This document shows positions 52,916-61,840 of a DNA stretch of 64,000 nt, in pieces. The notes under the pieces were generated by a model. It worked only from the letters and a program-made list of their open reading frames with translations. It made no database searches and was not told the origin of the DNA. The position numbers were made by a program, and so were the translations under genes. The stretch comes from Candidatus Hydrogenedentota bacterium (GTDB lineage Bacteria; Hydrogenedentota; Hydrogenedentia; Hydrogenedentales; JAGMZX01). Numbering within the stretch: position 1 is the stretch's first letter; each line of letters begins with the position of its first letter. The DNA lies in NCBI GenBank assembly GCA_029556545.1, contig JAKQEQ010000111.1:1-64000 (forward strand), given 5' to 3'.

Positions 52916-55129
52916 CTACGGCCGCGTGCGCGGTGTGCCTTCGAGGAACTCCCGACGCGCCGCCATATGCGCGAGCGCGCGCGCCACGTGCGCGGGACTC
53001 GAGAAGATGTAGCAGCCCAGCCGCTCGAACTCGCGAATCACGACGTTCGGAATCTCGCCGTAGGCCAGCAGGACCGAATCGGACGCAATCAGCAGCGGTT
53101 TCCTGTAGGTTTCGATGAATCCTGCGATCCGCCGCGCTTCCTCGACTTCAATGTTCGCGCCGAATTCCGTCATCTTGTCGAGCCCGTGCTCGCGGGCGCG
53201 CTTCGAGAGCGCGTAGCGCGACAATGCGCTCGCGATGTAGCCCACGCCGAGCAGGAGCACCGCATCCACGTCCGGGTGTTTGATCACGGCCTCGACCGTG
53301 CGCGACAGCGCGCTCAGGTCGTTGCTGGCCACGAGGTCGATCGGATTGTTCCGGCTCCACCATGACGGCAGGATGTCGTCCAACTCGCGCATCACGGATT
53401 CCGGCAGCGGCATGACGTCGAGGCCCGCCTCGGCGCAGGCGTCCGCCGCGATCACGCCCCAACCGCCGCCCTGGGACACGATCACGACGCGCCGCCCCTT
53501 CGGCAGCGGCTGATGGAGGAAGATGCCCGCCACCTCCATCGCCTCGTAGATGTCGTCCACGATCGCCGCGCCGGCCTGGCGGCACATGGCGCGAAAGAGC
53601 TTCACCTCGGACGCGAGCGACCCGGTGTGCGACTGCGCGGCCTTGAGTCCCGCGTCGCTGCGGCCGCCCTTCACCACGATGACGGGCTTGCGCGCGGCGG
53701 TGCGCCTTAGCGCCTCCTGGAGCCGCCGCCCGTCGCGCGTGCCCTCGATATACGAGATGAGCGAAGCAGTCTTCTCGTCTTCGGCGAAGAACGCGAGATA
53801 GTCCTCGGTGCGCGTGGCGGCCTCGTTGCCCGTGCTGATGAAGCGCCCGATGCCCACCTGGTGCAACGCCGCCCAACTCAGCACCGTGCTGCCCACGTTG
53901 CCGCTCTGCGAAACGATGGACAGCCCGCCCGGATCGGGGTAGCGCGCGATCATGCCGCAATACAGCCGGTGCGGCGTCGTGCTCACGACACCCGCGCAGT
54001 TCGGCCCGATCACCAGCACGCCCGTTTCCTCGGCCAGACGCGCCAGCGCCTGCTCCGCCGCGCGCGTTTCCGCGTCGTCCACTTCGCCAAAGCCCGCCGT
54101 GATCACGATCACCGTCGGCACGCCGCGCGCCGCGCATTGCTGGACGCAGTCGAGCACCCCGGGCGGCGGCACGACGACGACCGCCACGTCCGGCGTCTCG
54201 GGGAGCGCCTCGATGCTCGGGAAGCACGGCACGCCCAGAATCTCGCGATGGCGCGGATGCACGCCGTAGAGCCGCCCCCGATAATCGCCTTCGAGCGTGT
54301 TGTAGAGGATGCGGAACCCCCACTTCCCCGGCGTGTCCGTCGCGCCGATGATCGCCACGCTTTCCGGCTCGAACAGGGCATGGAACCGCCGCATGCGGTC
54401 CGGGATTTCAATCGGCGCCGACGGGGGAGGCGTCTCCGGCGCCAGGGTGACCAACGCATCCACGGCCACTGGCAAGCCGTCCTCGATGATGAGCGGATTG
54501 ATGTCCACTTGCGCGATTTCCGGGTGCTCGACGATCAACGCGCCGACGCGCCGCAACACCCCGGCCAGCGCCGTCGTGTCGGCGGCGGGTTCGCCGCGGA
54601 ACGGACCGAGCAGTTTCGCGCCCCGCACTTCCCCGAGCATCTCGAGGGCGTCGCGATCGTCGAGCGGCGCGAGGCGGAACGCCACGTCGCCGAACGCCTC
54701 GACGGCGATCCCGCCCATCCCGAACATGACGCACGGACCGAATATCGGGTCGCGCAGACCGCCGACAATCACCTCGCGACCGCCGCGCGCCATGCGCTGC
54801 ACCAGGAAGCCGTCGATTGCTTCGTCGCCCAGCGCCGCCTGCATCCGCGCGACGGCGTCGCCGACGCTATCGGCGTCGCGCAAGTTCAAATGCACGAGCC
54901 CGCGATCCGTCTTGTGCTGTAGCGCGCGCCCGCACGCCTTCACCGCCACAGGAAACCCGATTCGTTCGGCGGCGGCGACCGCCGCTGCGGCGTCCGCGCA
55001 CAACGCCTCATCCACCACGGGCACGTCATAGGCCCGCAACAGCCGCTTCGATTCATATTCTGAGAGCGCGCGATGCTCCGAGGCCAACGCCTCCTCCAAC
55101 AGCGCGTGCGCACCGTCGCGTTCCGTCAT
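52916..55129 (-). CDS. ADP-forming acyl-CoA synthetase-like protein, ATP-grasp then CoA-ligase order
   Basis: A 737-residue fused NDP-forming acyl-CoA synthetase. Residues 1-230 are the ATP-grasp (beta) part: PVAVKACGRALQHKTDRG, FGMGGIAVE, DINPLI. The CoA-binding part begins at SVAIIGATDTPGKWG and the ligase part has SQSGNVG, PVIVVKGGRSDAGLKAAQ and SHTGS, with the phosphohistidine candidate in SHTGS. Many homologues have the order alpha-beta; here beta is first. ATG 55129 is chosen because the upstream extension lacks domain sequence. Role: acetyl/acyl-CoA with acid and ATP interconversion. Confidence 0.87.
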   Translation of the reverse strand: MTERDGAHALLEEALASEHRALSEYESKRLLRAYDVPVVDEALCADAAAAVAAAERIGFPVAVKACGRALQHKTDRGLVHLNLRDADSVGDAVARMQAALGDEAIDGFLVQRMARGGREVIVGGLRDPIFGPCVMFGMGGIAVEAFGDVAFRLAPLDDRDALEMLGEVRGAKLLGPFRGEPAADTTALAGVLRRVGALIVEHPEIAQVDINPLIIEDGLPVAVDALVTLAPETPPPSAPIEIPDRMRRFHALFEPESVAIIGATDTPGKWGFRILYNTLEGDYRGRLYGVHPRHREILGVPCFPSIEALPETPDVAVVVVPPPGVLDCVQQCAARGVPTVIVITAGFGEVDDAETRAAEQALARLAEETGVLVIGPNCAGVVSTTPHRLYCGMIARYPDPGGLSIVSQSGNVGSTVLSWAALHQVGIGRFISTGNEAATRTEDYLAFFAEDEKTASLISYIEGTRDGRRLQEALRRTAARKPVIVVKGGRSDAGLKAAQSHTGSLASEVKLFRAMCRQAGAAIVDDIYEAMEVAGIFLHQPLPKGRRVVIVSQGGGWGVIAADACAEAGLDVMPLPESVMRELDDILPSWWSRNNPIDLVASNDLSALSRTVEAVIKHPDVDAVLLLGVGYIASALSRYALSKRAREHGLDKMTEFGANIEVEEARRIAGFIETYRKPLLIASDSVLLAYGEIPNVVIREFERLGCYIFSSPAHVARALAHMAARREFLEGTPRTRP

Positions 55130-55272
55130 GACAAAGAACTCCCTGTGCAGGCTTGATTGTTTCCAAGGGGCGATTCGCGAAGAGTGACGCGACAAGATAC
55201 CCGCGACCCCGTGGACCGGCGCACATAGTAGCACATTCGCCCATGACCACGGGCAATCCGCTGCCCGGCCCC

Positions 55273-55299
55273 GAAAGGACGGAAGGGACGGCAAGGCCA
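55273..55299 (+). repeat. Three-unit 9-mer array
   Basis: GAAAGGACG GAAGGGACG GCAAGGCCA, close to the units at 21172-21207. Confidence 0.5.
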
Positions 55300-55308
55300 A
55301 GGACGGGT

Positions 55309-55360
55309 GGGGACTGGCACAAGCGAGTCCGCCGCAGGCGGACGAGACGTGCCTGTCCCC
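55309..55360 (-). terminator. Nested palindrome downstream of the propeller gene
   Basis: GGGGACTGGCAC and GTGCCTGTCCCC (one mismatch) enclose GTCCGCC/GGCGGAC (55327-55343). It lies 9 nt after the propeller gene stop and can form a long cruciform or transcript hairpin. Confidence 0.6.
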
Positions 55361-55368
55361 GATCCCCG

Positions 55369-57696
55369 CTATTTCGCGATGAAGCCGTGGTGGAGCCCCG
55401 TGTAGTACGCGAGGAGGAAGGCCGCGCCGGTGGCCAGTTCGAGGCCGTCTCCCCCGCTGTCCAATTCCCACGGGTCGTCGCTCCACTGTTTGATGTATCG
55501 CTCATCGACGGGCAGCACCGTGCCGCTCACGCGGAACCCCATGCCTTCGGCTTCGCCGGGCGCGCGGGCCAGCGGCGATAAGGGCCGGACGTCGAGTCGA
55601 TGGCTGTTGGTATGACGCCAGTTCACGAGATCGAGCGGGTATCGCCGCAGCGTCTCAACGGCGTCGTCGATGCAATGCGTCGGCGGCGTCACGTCGCCCT
55701 CGCCCCAGGGCGTCTCGACCGGTTCGCCGCAACAGCATGCCGCGTAGACGAAGTTATAGAAGGCGTTCTGTTCGCAGGCTTCGAGTTCCCAGTACCGGAA
55801 GCAACTGTAAACGAACAGGGCGCGCAGCCGCGGGTCCTTCTCGTAGCGGATCAGGTTGTAGTAATTCATGAAGGCCATTTCGTCGTCGAATTGCACGTTC
55901 GAGCCAGGGCCGTGCTGAACCTTCGGGAACAGGACGTTCGTGGCGTAGGCGTGTTTCCGGATGAGTTCGTCCGCCGCCGCGTCGTATTTCGGGTCGCCGG
56001 TGACGTGCGACGCGACGCGCAGATACGACAGGATGCTCAGCGAGTTCAGACCCCGCTCCTCCCACCAGTACGGATCGTGGTTCAACGACTCGGGGCTGAA
56101 ATTGGCCCAGCGCGTCGGCAGGCCGTCCCAATCGACGAGCCGCAGTCCGTGCTCCAGGAGATGATCGGTCATATCGCGCACGACCGCGCGCACGCGGTCC
56201 TTCTCATCGTCCGTCTCCGCGACGAAGTCGTAATAGCAGGCGTTGAGGAAGTAGTGCCCGTCCAGTTCATCCGAACTGGTGTCGCATTTCCAATACCATT
56301 GGCCGTCCTCGCTGACCGGCCACCGGGGATACATCACCTTCCACTGCGGGTCTTCCGTGTCGCGTCGGCGCTGGTCCGCCTCGATCGAGTACTCGGGGAA
56401 CGTGTTCGGGTCGGGGTCGCTGGTCGGACGAATCGTGCGCGCGGGAAAGCCCTTCGGCGCGGGGTGCGATCCGCCTTGGGTCACCTGGCTGAAGAAGCGC
56501 AGCGCCTCGAACGCCGCCGTGGCCCGTTCCTTCGCTTTCGGGTCGCGGGTCGCCGCGTAGGCGAAGCACGCCGCCGCGCCGTACATGCCGGTCCACTGGC
56601 CGTCATTGTCGTCGTCGCGTTGGGTCCAGACGCTCTTGTAGCCGGGCCGCGGCAACTGAACCGCGAGCACGTAGCCGTAGGGCGTGCGCCGGTGCCGCGC
56701 GTCGATCTCGTCCTCGTAGAAGCGGGCCTTTTCCGCGAACGACATCGGGCGATGCCCGATGGCCCCCACGCCCGCGCCAGTCGCGAACCACGCGGTCCCG
56801 TCCACGCCGACGGCCAGGTCCGCCACTTCATTCGCCGGCAGCCAACGGCGTCCTTCGCGATACCGCCACTCGGTTCCGTCGAAGCGGATTGCGCCATGCT
56901 GCGTGCCGAGCCATACTTTCTCGCCGTCCACGCCCAAGCACGTGAAGTCGTTGTACGGCAGGCCGTCTTCGCCCGCGTACAGCCGCCACTCGCCACGATA
57001 CAACGCGCCGACGCCCTGTGGACTCGCGAACCAGAGCCGGCCTTTCGCGTCAAACGCGACGCCGCGCACGTCGTGCGGCGCCCAGCGCCGCGCGCCGTCT
57101 TCCGGGTACACCGGACGCCACGTCAGTCCGTCGTCGCAGAGATACAAGCCCATGATCGTGGCCGCCGCGAGCGCGCCGTCGGGCCCGCGCGCAATGGCGC
57201 AAACTCGGGGGTGATCGCCGAGCAGCCCGTTCAGTTGCGGTCGCGGGACGAACCGGCTCCCCGCCAGCACGTACAGCCCGCGGTCCGTGCACAGGTAAAC
57301 CGAACTCGCCGCCGCGTGCAGATTCACGACCTCCCGCGGCTTGCGGAGGCTCGCGGGCAGCGATGCGATCGTCTGCCCCGCGAGGTCCATCACGGTGTCC
57401 TTGTAGATGAGCGCCAGCCGGCCGCCCTCGAGGGCCGTCATGTGACGCACCGGCTCGGCGTCGAAACCGGACACCGCCTCCCACCGCGCGCCGTTCCACA
57501 TGGCCAAGCCGCCTTCCGTGCCCGCGAACAGGCGTCCGTCCGTCAAGCACTCGACGGCGTATACCGTGTCGGAGGGCAGACCGTGCGCGACGGTATAGGC
57601 GGCGCTGTACTCCTGCGGGAACGTGTCCCCCGCCGCCGCGCTTCCGTGCGCGCACCATAGCAACACCGGCAAAATCAAGTATCGGCCATACGCCAT
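55369..57696 (-). CDS. Secreted beta-propeller/alpha-barrel protein of unknown function
   Basis: A 775-residue exported protein. ATG 57696 gives a signal peptide (MAYGRYLILPVLLWCAHGSA). Residues ~25-320 contain repeated two-component-regulator-type propeller blades (GLPSDTVYAVECLTDGRLFAGTEGG, HDVRGVAFDAKGRLWFASPQG). Residues ~340-775 resemble an (alpha/alpha) barrel: WTGMYGAAACFAYAATRD, DELDGHYFLNACYYDFV, DPYWWEERGLNSLSILSYL. Such pairings suggest a glycan-binding or glycosidase-like protein. Its start overlaps the isomerase stop by one base (TGATG). Confidence 0.72.
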   Translation of the reverse strand: MAYGRYLILPVLLWCAHGSAAAGDTFPQEYSAAYTVAHGLPSDTVYAVECLTDGRLFAGTEGGLAMWNGARWEAVSGFDAEPVRHMTALEGGRLALIYKDTVMDLAGQTIASLPASLRKPREVVNLHAAASSVYLCTDRGLYVLAGSRFVPRPQLNGLLGDHPRVCAIARGPDGALAAATIMGLYLCDDGLTWRPVYPEDGARRWAPHDVRGVAFDAKGRLWFASPQGVGALYRGEWRLYAGEDGLPYNDFTCLGVDGEKVWLGTQHGAIRFDGTEWRYREGRRWLPANEVADLAVGVDGTAWFATGAGVGAIGHRPMSFAEKARFYEDEIDARHRRTPYGYVLAVQLPRPGYKSVWTQRDDDNDGQWTGMYGAAACFAYAATRDPKAKERATAAFEALRFFSQVTQGGSHPAPKGFPARTIRPTSDPDPNTFPEYSIEADQRRRDTEDPQWKVMYPRWPVSEDGQWYWKCDTSSDELDGHYFLNACYYDFVAETDDEKDRVRAVVRDMTDHLLEHGLRLVDWDGLPTRWANFSPESLNHDPYWWEERGLNSLSILSYLRVASHVTGDPKYDAAADELIRKHAYATNVLFPKVQHGPGSNVQFDDEMAFMNYYNLIRYEKDPRLRALFVYSCFRYWELEACEQNAFYNFVYAACCCGEPVETPWGEGDVTPPTHCIDDAVETLRRYPLDLVNWRHTNSHRLDVRPLSPLARAPGEAEGMGFRVSGTVLPVDERYIKQWSDDPWELDSGGDGLELATGAAFLLAYYTGLHHGFIAK

Positions 57697-58589
57697 CACT
57701 TCGTTCTCCCGTCCGCGCGACCTTGTGCAAGCGGGTCGAGCGTCTCGCGCAACCACGCGAGCGAGGCGCGACTCGGCGCTTCGCGCCCCTCGCCTTTGAG
57801 GTGTCTCTTGTATTTGGAAACGATCTTCTTCGATAGACCACGTCTATTCACATGGGTTTCCAGCGACACATAACCGCCATAACCCTGGCCCTGAAGCGCA
57901 TGAAATTGGCCCACCCAGTCCACCGACCCCGCGCCCAGAAATACACACCGCACCGCGCCGTCCGGCCCGGGCGCGGCGTCCTTGACGTGGACGTGGACGA
58001 TATCGTCCGCGATGAGGGCGTATCCCTCGGGAAAAGGCGGCGTGTGAACGGCCTCGGGGTCGTGCACGTGGTTCGCGGGGTCCCACACAACCTGGACGCG
58101 GGCACAACGGAGGCGGTTGAGGAACAAGCGGGCATGCCCGGCCGTGCCGACGTAGCAGGCGTGCTCGTTCTCGATGCCGAGAATGACGTCCTTTTCTTCG
58201 AGGATGTCCGGGACCGGTTTGTACGCATCGAGCATGGCGTCCCAGGGGGTTTCCGGGCCGCGCCGCCAGAAGACGAAGCCGCGGACCACACGGCAGTCGA
58301 GTTCGCGCGCAATATCGGCGCACCGGCGCAGGATGTCCATGTGCTTCGCGATTTCCGCGGGCTCGGTGAGTTCGCACTTGCCGAACGGCGACGCGACGCT
58401 GCACACGCGCATCCCATGGTCCGCGACGATCCGCTTGATTTCCCGCACTTGCCGCTGCGTCAACCCCTGAACCGGCGTATCCCATACGCCGCGGATTTCA
58501 GCCCCGGTGACGCCGTAGTCGCGGCACACGTCGCAGGCGTGCGCCAGGTCCTGGGAGATTTCATCCGTGAACGCGCCCAGTTGAAACAT
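57696..58589 (-). CDS. Sugar phosphate isomerase/epimerase-like TIM-barrel protein
   Basis: A 297-residue xylose-isomerase-like TIM barrel (AP_endonuc_2 family). Probable metal ligands lie in GIENEHACYVG, VWDPANHVHD, HVHVKDA and VSLETHVN. Members isomerise or epimerise sugars, inositols or keto-acids; the substrate is unknown. ATG 58589 follows GGCAGG. Tight coupling to the propeller/alpha-barrel protein suggests both serve the same carbohydrate. Confidence 0.88.
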   Translation of the reverse strand: MFQLGAFTDEISQDLAHACDVCRDYGVTGAEIRGVWDTPVQGLTQRQVREIKRIVADHGMRVCSVASPFGKCELTEPAEIAKHMDILRRCADIARELDCRVVRGFVFWRRGPETPWDAMLDAYKPVPDILEEKDVILGIENEHACYVGTAGHARLFLNRLRCARVQVVWDPANHVHDPEAVHTPPFPEGYALIADDIVHVHVKDAAPGPDGAVRCVFLGAGSVDWVGQFHALQGQGYGGYVSLETHVNRRGLSKKIVSKYKRHLKGEGREAPSRASLAWLRETLDPLAQGRADGRTK

Positions 58590-58667
58590 GTCCTGCCTCT
58601 CGCCTCCCGCGGCCATCAACTTCCCTACCACGCTTCGCCGCCCGGCATTCGCGCGACGATGCAGGGT

Positions 58668-59783
58668 TCACTCCCGTTTGGGCGCGGGCTTCCTCGGCGT
58701 CGCCGCGACGCCGAGATGCTTCGCCAGGAACGCGACCAGTTCCTTCGCCACCGCGGCGTCGTCAGTCTTGTCCATATCCGCGCGCAATACGATCAGCACC
58801 CCGACGGCGTCGAGGGCCGCTTTCAGCCTTTCGCCGAAGACCTTGCTGTGGATGGCGCCGCCGACGTCGGGTGTGGTCTCGCCCCGATAAAAGAGGATTA
58901 GCGGCGGGTCGTCCGCGCTGACGTGATGGATAGGCGAACATTCCTGGAAGAGTTTCGCGCGGTCGGGCGTCGGTTGCAACAGTTCGTCGAGGTCCTTTGC
59001 GCCGTAGAGAGGCAGCACGGATCGATGCTGCAAGACAATGTCGCCGAGCCACTCCTTCAGTTCACGCGGGTCGTAGGTCGTCTGGCCCGCGATCGCGCCC
59101 GCGCAAACCAGCCGCGACGACGCGCGCGCGACGGGGTCGTCGCTCGACGGGTCGGCCAGGTCGTCGTGGAGGGCAAGCCAAAGCGACGTCCCGCCTCCCG
59201 CCGAACCGCCGAACGCAGCGAAGCGCTTCGGGTCGATCTGGTGCTTCGCCGCGTTATGGCGCAGGTACTGCACGGCGCGGGCGGCGTCGTGCAGCGAGGC
59301 CGGGAACGGGTCGGTGGTGATGAAGCGGTAGTTGATCGCCGCGACCGCCGCGCCCCGGCGCAGACACTGGTTGAGGATGATCGGCGAGACGTTGCCCTTG
59401 TCGCCGTCGATGAAGCCGCCGCCGTGAATGAAAACGACCAGCGGCATGGGCTTCGCCGCATCCTTCGGCAGGTACAGGTCGAGCACGTTGCGCGCGTGCG
59501 GGCCGTACCGCAGGTCCGCGTGCTTCACCGCGCCCGCGATAAGCGGCGCGTCGGGACGCTGCCGCGCGCGCCGCTCGACCTGCACGCGCTTGCGGTATTC
59601 GCGCGCCTCTTCGAGGGTCAGGATGCCGTCCCCGTTCGCATCGGCGTTCGGAAACCGCTTGAGCGCGCGCTCGAGGCGCACGCTGTTTTTCGAGGTGGTT
59701 TCGTCGGTCCAGACCGCACCGGCAAGGGACACCGCGAACACCAGGGCTAGAGGCAGGAATTTCTTCAGGCGACACGAACCCAT
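58668..59783 (-). CDS. Secreted alpha/beta-hydrolase (esterase) with EF-hand
   Basis: A 371-residue exported esterase-like protein. ATG 59783 behind AGGAGAG starts a signal peptide. An EF-hand loop DANGDGILTLEE (~48-59) precedes the hydrolase domain with oxyanion motif HGGGF and nucleophile elbow GGSAGG. The usual C-terminal catalytic His is not visible: the position reads VLRADMDKTDDAAV. It may be inactive or use another residue. Related families are BD-FAE/acetyl esterases deacetylating polysaccharides. Confidence 0.82.
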   Translation of the reverse strand: MGSCRLKKFLPLALVFAVSLAGAVWTDETTSKNSVRLERALKRFPNADANGDGILTLEEAREYRKRVQVERRARQRPDAPLIAGAVKHADLRYGPHARNVLDLYLPKDAAKPMPLVVFIHGGGFIDGDKGNVSPIILNQCLRRGAAVAAINYRFITTDPFPASLHDAARAVQYLRHNAAKHQIDPKRFAAFGGSAGGGTSLWLALHDDLADPSSDDPVARASSRLVCAGAIAGQTTYDPRELKEWLGDIVLQHRSVLPLYGAKDLDELLQPTPDRAKLFQECSPIHHVSADDPPLILFYRGETTPDVGGAIHSKVFGERLKAALDAVGVLIVLRADMDKTDDAAVAKELVAFLAKHLGVAATPRKPAPKRE

Positions 59784-60006
59784 TAGACGCTCTCCTGTGT
59801 ACGGAACGCGCACGTGCGCGTCGGACGTTGTCGAGTTTATCAAATCGCGGGGGGCGCGGCGAAACACAGACGCACACGGACCGACACGAACGAAGACGGG
59901 CCGATCCCCATCCCGCGCGTCGTCAAGGTTGAGAATATCCCTCGGTTGTGCGCCGGGCGCGCCCGCTTTGATACCATGCCGCCATGCGGAACATGCGGAG
60001 GGCGCC

Positions 60007-60627
60007 ATGACGGTCAATCTCGCCGTACTCCTGTCGGGCAGCGGCACGACGCTGCAAAACCTTATCGACTGCATCGAGGACGGCACGCTCGACGCCCGGA
60101 TTCGCATCGTGATCGCGTCGCGCGAGGATGCGTACGGCCTCGTGCGCGCGGGCAATCACGGCATTCCCGCCGCGGTCGTGGCGCGCAAGGAACACAAGGG
60201 CCTCGACGCCTTCAGCGAGGCGCTCTGGCGCGAGATTCGCAAACACCCGGTGGACCTCGTCGTGCTTGCGGGATTCATGTCGCTCATTCACGTGCCCGCC
60301 GATTTCGAGAACCGCATGATGAACATCCACCCGGCGCTGATCCCGAGTTTTTGCGGCAAGGGCATGTACGGCCATCACGTGCATGAGGCCGTGCTCGCCT
60401 ACGGGGCCAAGGTCTCGGGCGCGACGGTCCATTTCGTGGACGAGCATTACGACCACGGCCCGATCATTCTCCAGGAGGCCGTGTCCGTGCTTGATGACGA
60501 TACGCCGGACACGCTGGCGGATCGCGTGCAGGCGAAAGAGCGGGAATTATACCCGCGCGCCGTTCAACTCTTCGCCGAGGGGCGACTGCGCGTCGCGGGC
60601 CGGCGCGTCAAAGTGCTGCCTGCTTGA
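60007..60627 (+). CDS. purN: Phosphoribosylglycinamide formyltransferase
   Basis: A 206-residue PurN transferring formyl from 10-formyl-THF to GAR, third step of purine synthesis. N-terminal VLLSGSGTTLQNL binds GAR; Asn106 and His108 (MNIHPALIPSF) and the Asp in VDEHYDHGPI form the active site. GGAGG lies 5 nt before ATG 60007. It is 35 kb from purC-purF, so purine genes are not in one operon. Confidence 0.96.
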   Translation: MTVNLAVLLSGSGTTLQNLIDCIEDGTLDARIRIVIASREDAYGLVRAGNHGIPAAVVARKEHKGLDAFSEALWREIRKHPVDLVVLAGFMSLIHVPADFENRMMNIHPALIPSFCGKGMYGHHVHEAVLAYGAKVSGATVHFVDEHYDHGPIILQEAVSVLDDDTPDTLADRVQAKERELYPRAVQLFAEGRLRVAGRRVKVLPA

Positions 60628-60680
60628 CGGATACGGCAACAAAGACGCGTTGCCGCGCCGCATTGCCGCGCAAGAGCATC

Positions 60681-61829
60681 ATGAACACGCAAATGCATAC
60701 TCGCCTTCTCGCCTGTTTCGCGGCGTGTGTTCTTGCTACGCACGCGCATGGATTCGCTGAAGCCACAGCGCCGCTGACGTTCGCCCGGGACTGCCCCCTC
60801 GTGCAGGTCCACGTCAACGAAGCAGGATCCTACGTGTTTCTGCTGGATACCTGCCTGCGGCTGCCGGTACTCGATGCGCCGCTCGCCGAGCGACTCGGTC
60901 TGACGCCGTCGGTTGCCGCGCCGGGGACTATCGCGCCCGGCACGAGTCCGCAGCCATACACCGCGGAGGCAGCGCTGCGCGTCGCGAGTATCGCGCAAGA
61001 CGCGACCACGGTCGTTGTGGCGGACCTGACACCGCTGCGACAGCGGCTTGGCGCGCCCGTGGCGGGCCTGTTCCCCGCGCATCAGCCGGGATACGAACTG
61101 ATCCTTGATTTTCCGGGGCGCGCGGCGACGTGGCGGCCCCTCGAACAGGCGGGTCTGACGCACCCCGGCGACGGCGTGTTGCCCGTGTCCTTCGACGAAT
61201 CGGGCGCGCCGCGCGTCGAGGCCGTGCTGGACGGGAAGCACCGGCTGCTCGCGCGCGTCGACACGGCGTTCGCCGAAACGTTGGCCGTGGGTCCCGAGGA
61301 CCAGGAGGCGATCAAGGCCGCGCTCGATGGCAAAGCGGTCCTGAGCACGATGTTGGACCCTGGCGGCGACCACACGGCGCGGCATGCGCGCCTGGACCTT
61401 ATCGAGGTTGGCGGCGCGAAGGTCCACGCGCCGGTATGCCTGATCGCGACGACGGGGACCGCGCGGCTCGGCGTGGGGTTCCTCAAGCAGTTTCGCGTAA
61501 CGATCAATTACGAGCACGGCCTGCTGCGGTGGGAACGGGACGCGGGACTCGCGTGGACCGACCCGCCGCTTGTCGGCTACGGGCTGGCCCTGGGCGGGCT
61601 CGTCGACGGCCTGTGGACGATCCAGGTCGCGGCACATTCGCCGGCGTCCGAGGCGGGCGTGCGCACGGGCGACCGTCTGCTTGCGGTGGACGGGGTCTCC
61701 GCGGCGCATGTGCCCGCCGAAACGCTCGAACCCTACCTGCGCGGCGCGACGGGACAGGAACGCACCTTCACCATCGACCGCCTCGGGCAACCCGTCGACG
61801 TGCGCCTCGCCGCCGCGCGCCTGCTCTGA
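60681..61829 (+). CDS. Retropepsin-like protein with C-terminal PDZ domain
   Basis: A 382-residue exported protein. ATG 60681 starts a signal peptide ending near HAHGFA. Two halves resemble aspartyl-protease lobes: VFLLDTCLRLPVLD and LLARVDTAFAETLAV, each with Asp-Thr but Cys or Ala instead of the Gly of DTG. A C-terminal PDZ domain has AAHSPASEAGVRTGDRLLAV. The order protease-like plus PDZ is known for secreted bacterial aspartyl proteases; the altered motifs question activity. It is 53 nt downstream of purN. Confidence 0.75.
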   Translation: MNTQMHTRLLACFAACVLATHAHGFAEATAPLTFARDCPLVQVHVNEAGSYVFLLDTCLRLPVLDAPLAERLGLTPSVAAPGTIAPGTSPQPYTAEAALRVASIAQDATTVVVADLTPLRQRLGAPVAGLFPAHQPGYELILDFPGRAATWRPLEQAGLTHPGDGVLPVSFDESGAPRVEAVLDGKHRLLARVDTAFAETLAVGPEDQEAIKAALDGKAVLSTMLDPGGDHTARHARLDLIEVGGAKVHAPVCLIATTGTARLGVGFLKQFRVTINYEHGLLRWERDAGLAWTDPPLVGYGLALGGLVDGLWTIQVAAHSPASEAGVRTGDRLLAVDGVSAAHVPAETLEPYLRGATGQERTFTIDRLGQPVDVRLAAARLL

Positions 61830-61840
61830 CGCGTTCGCGC

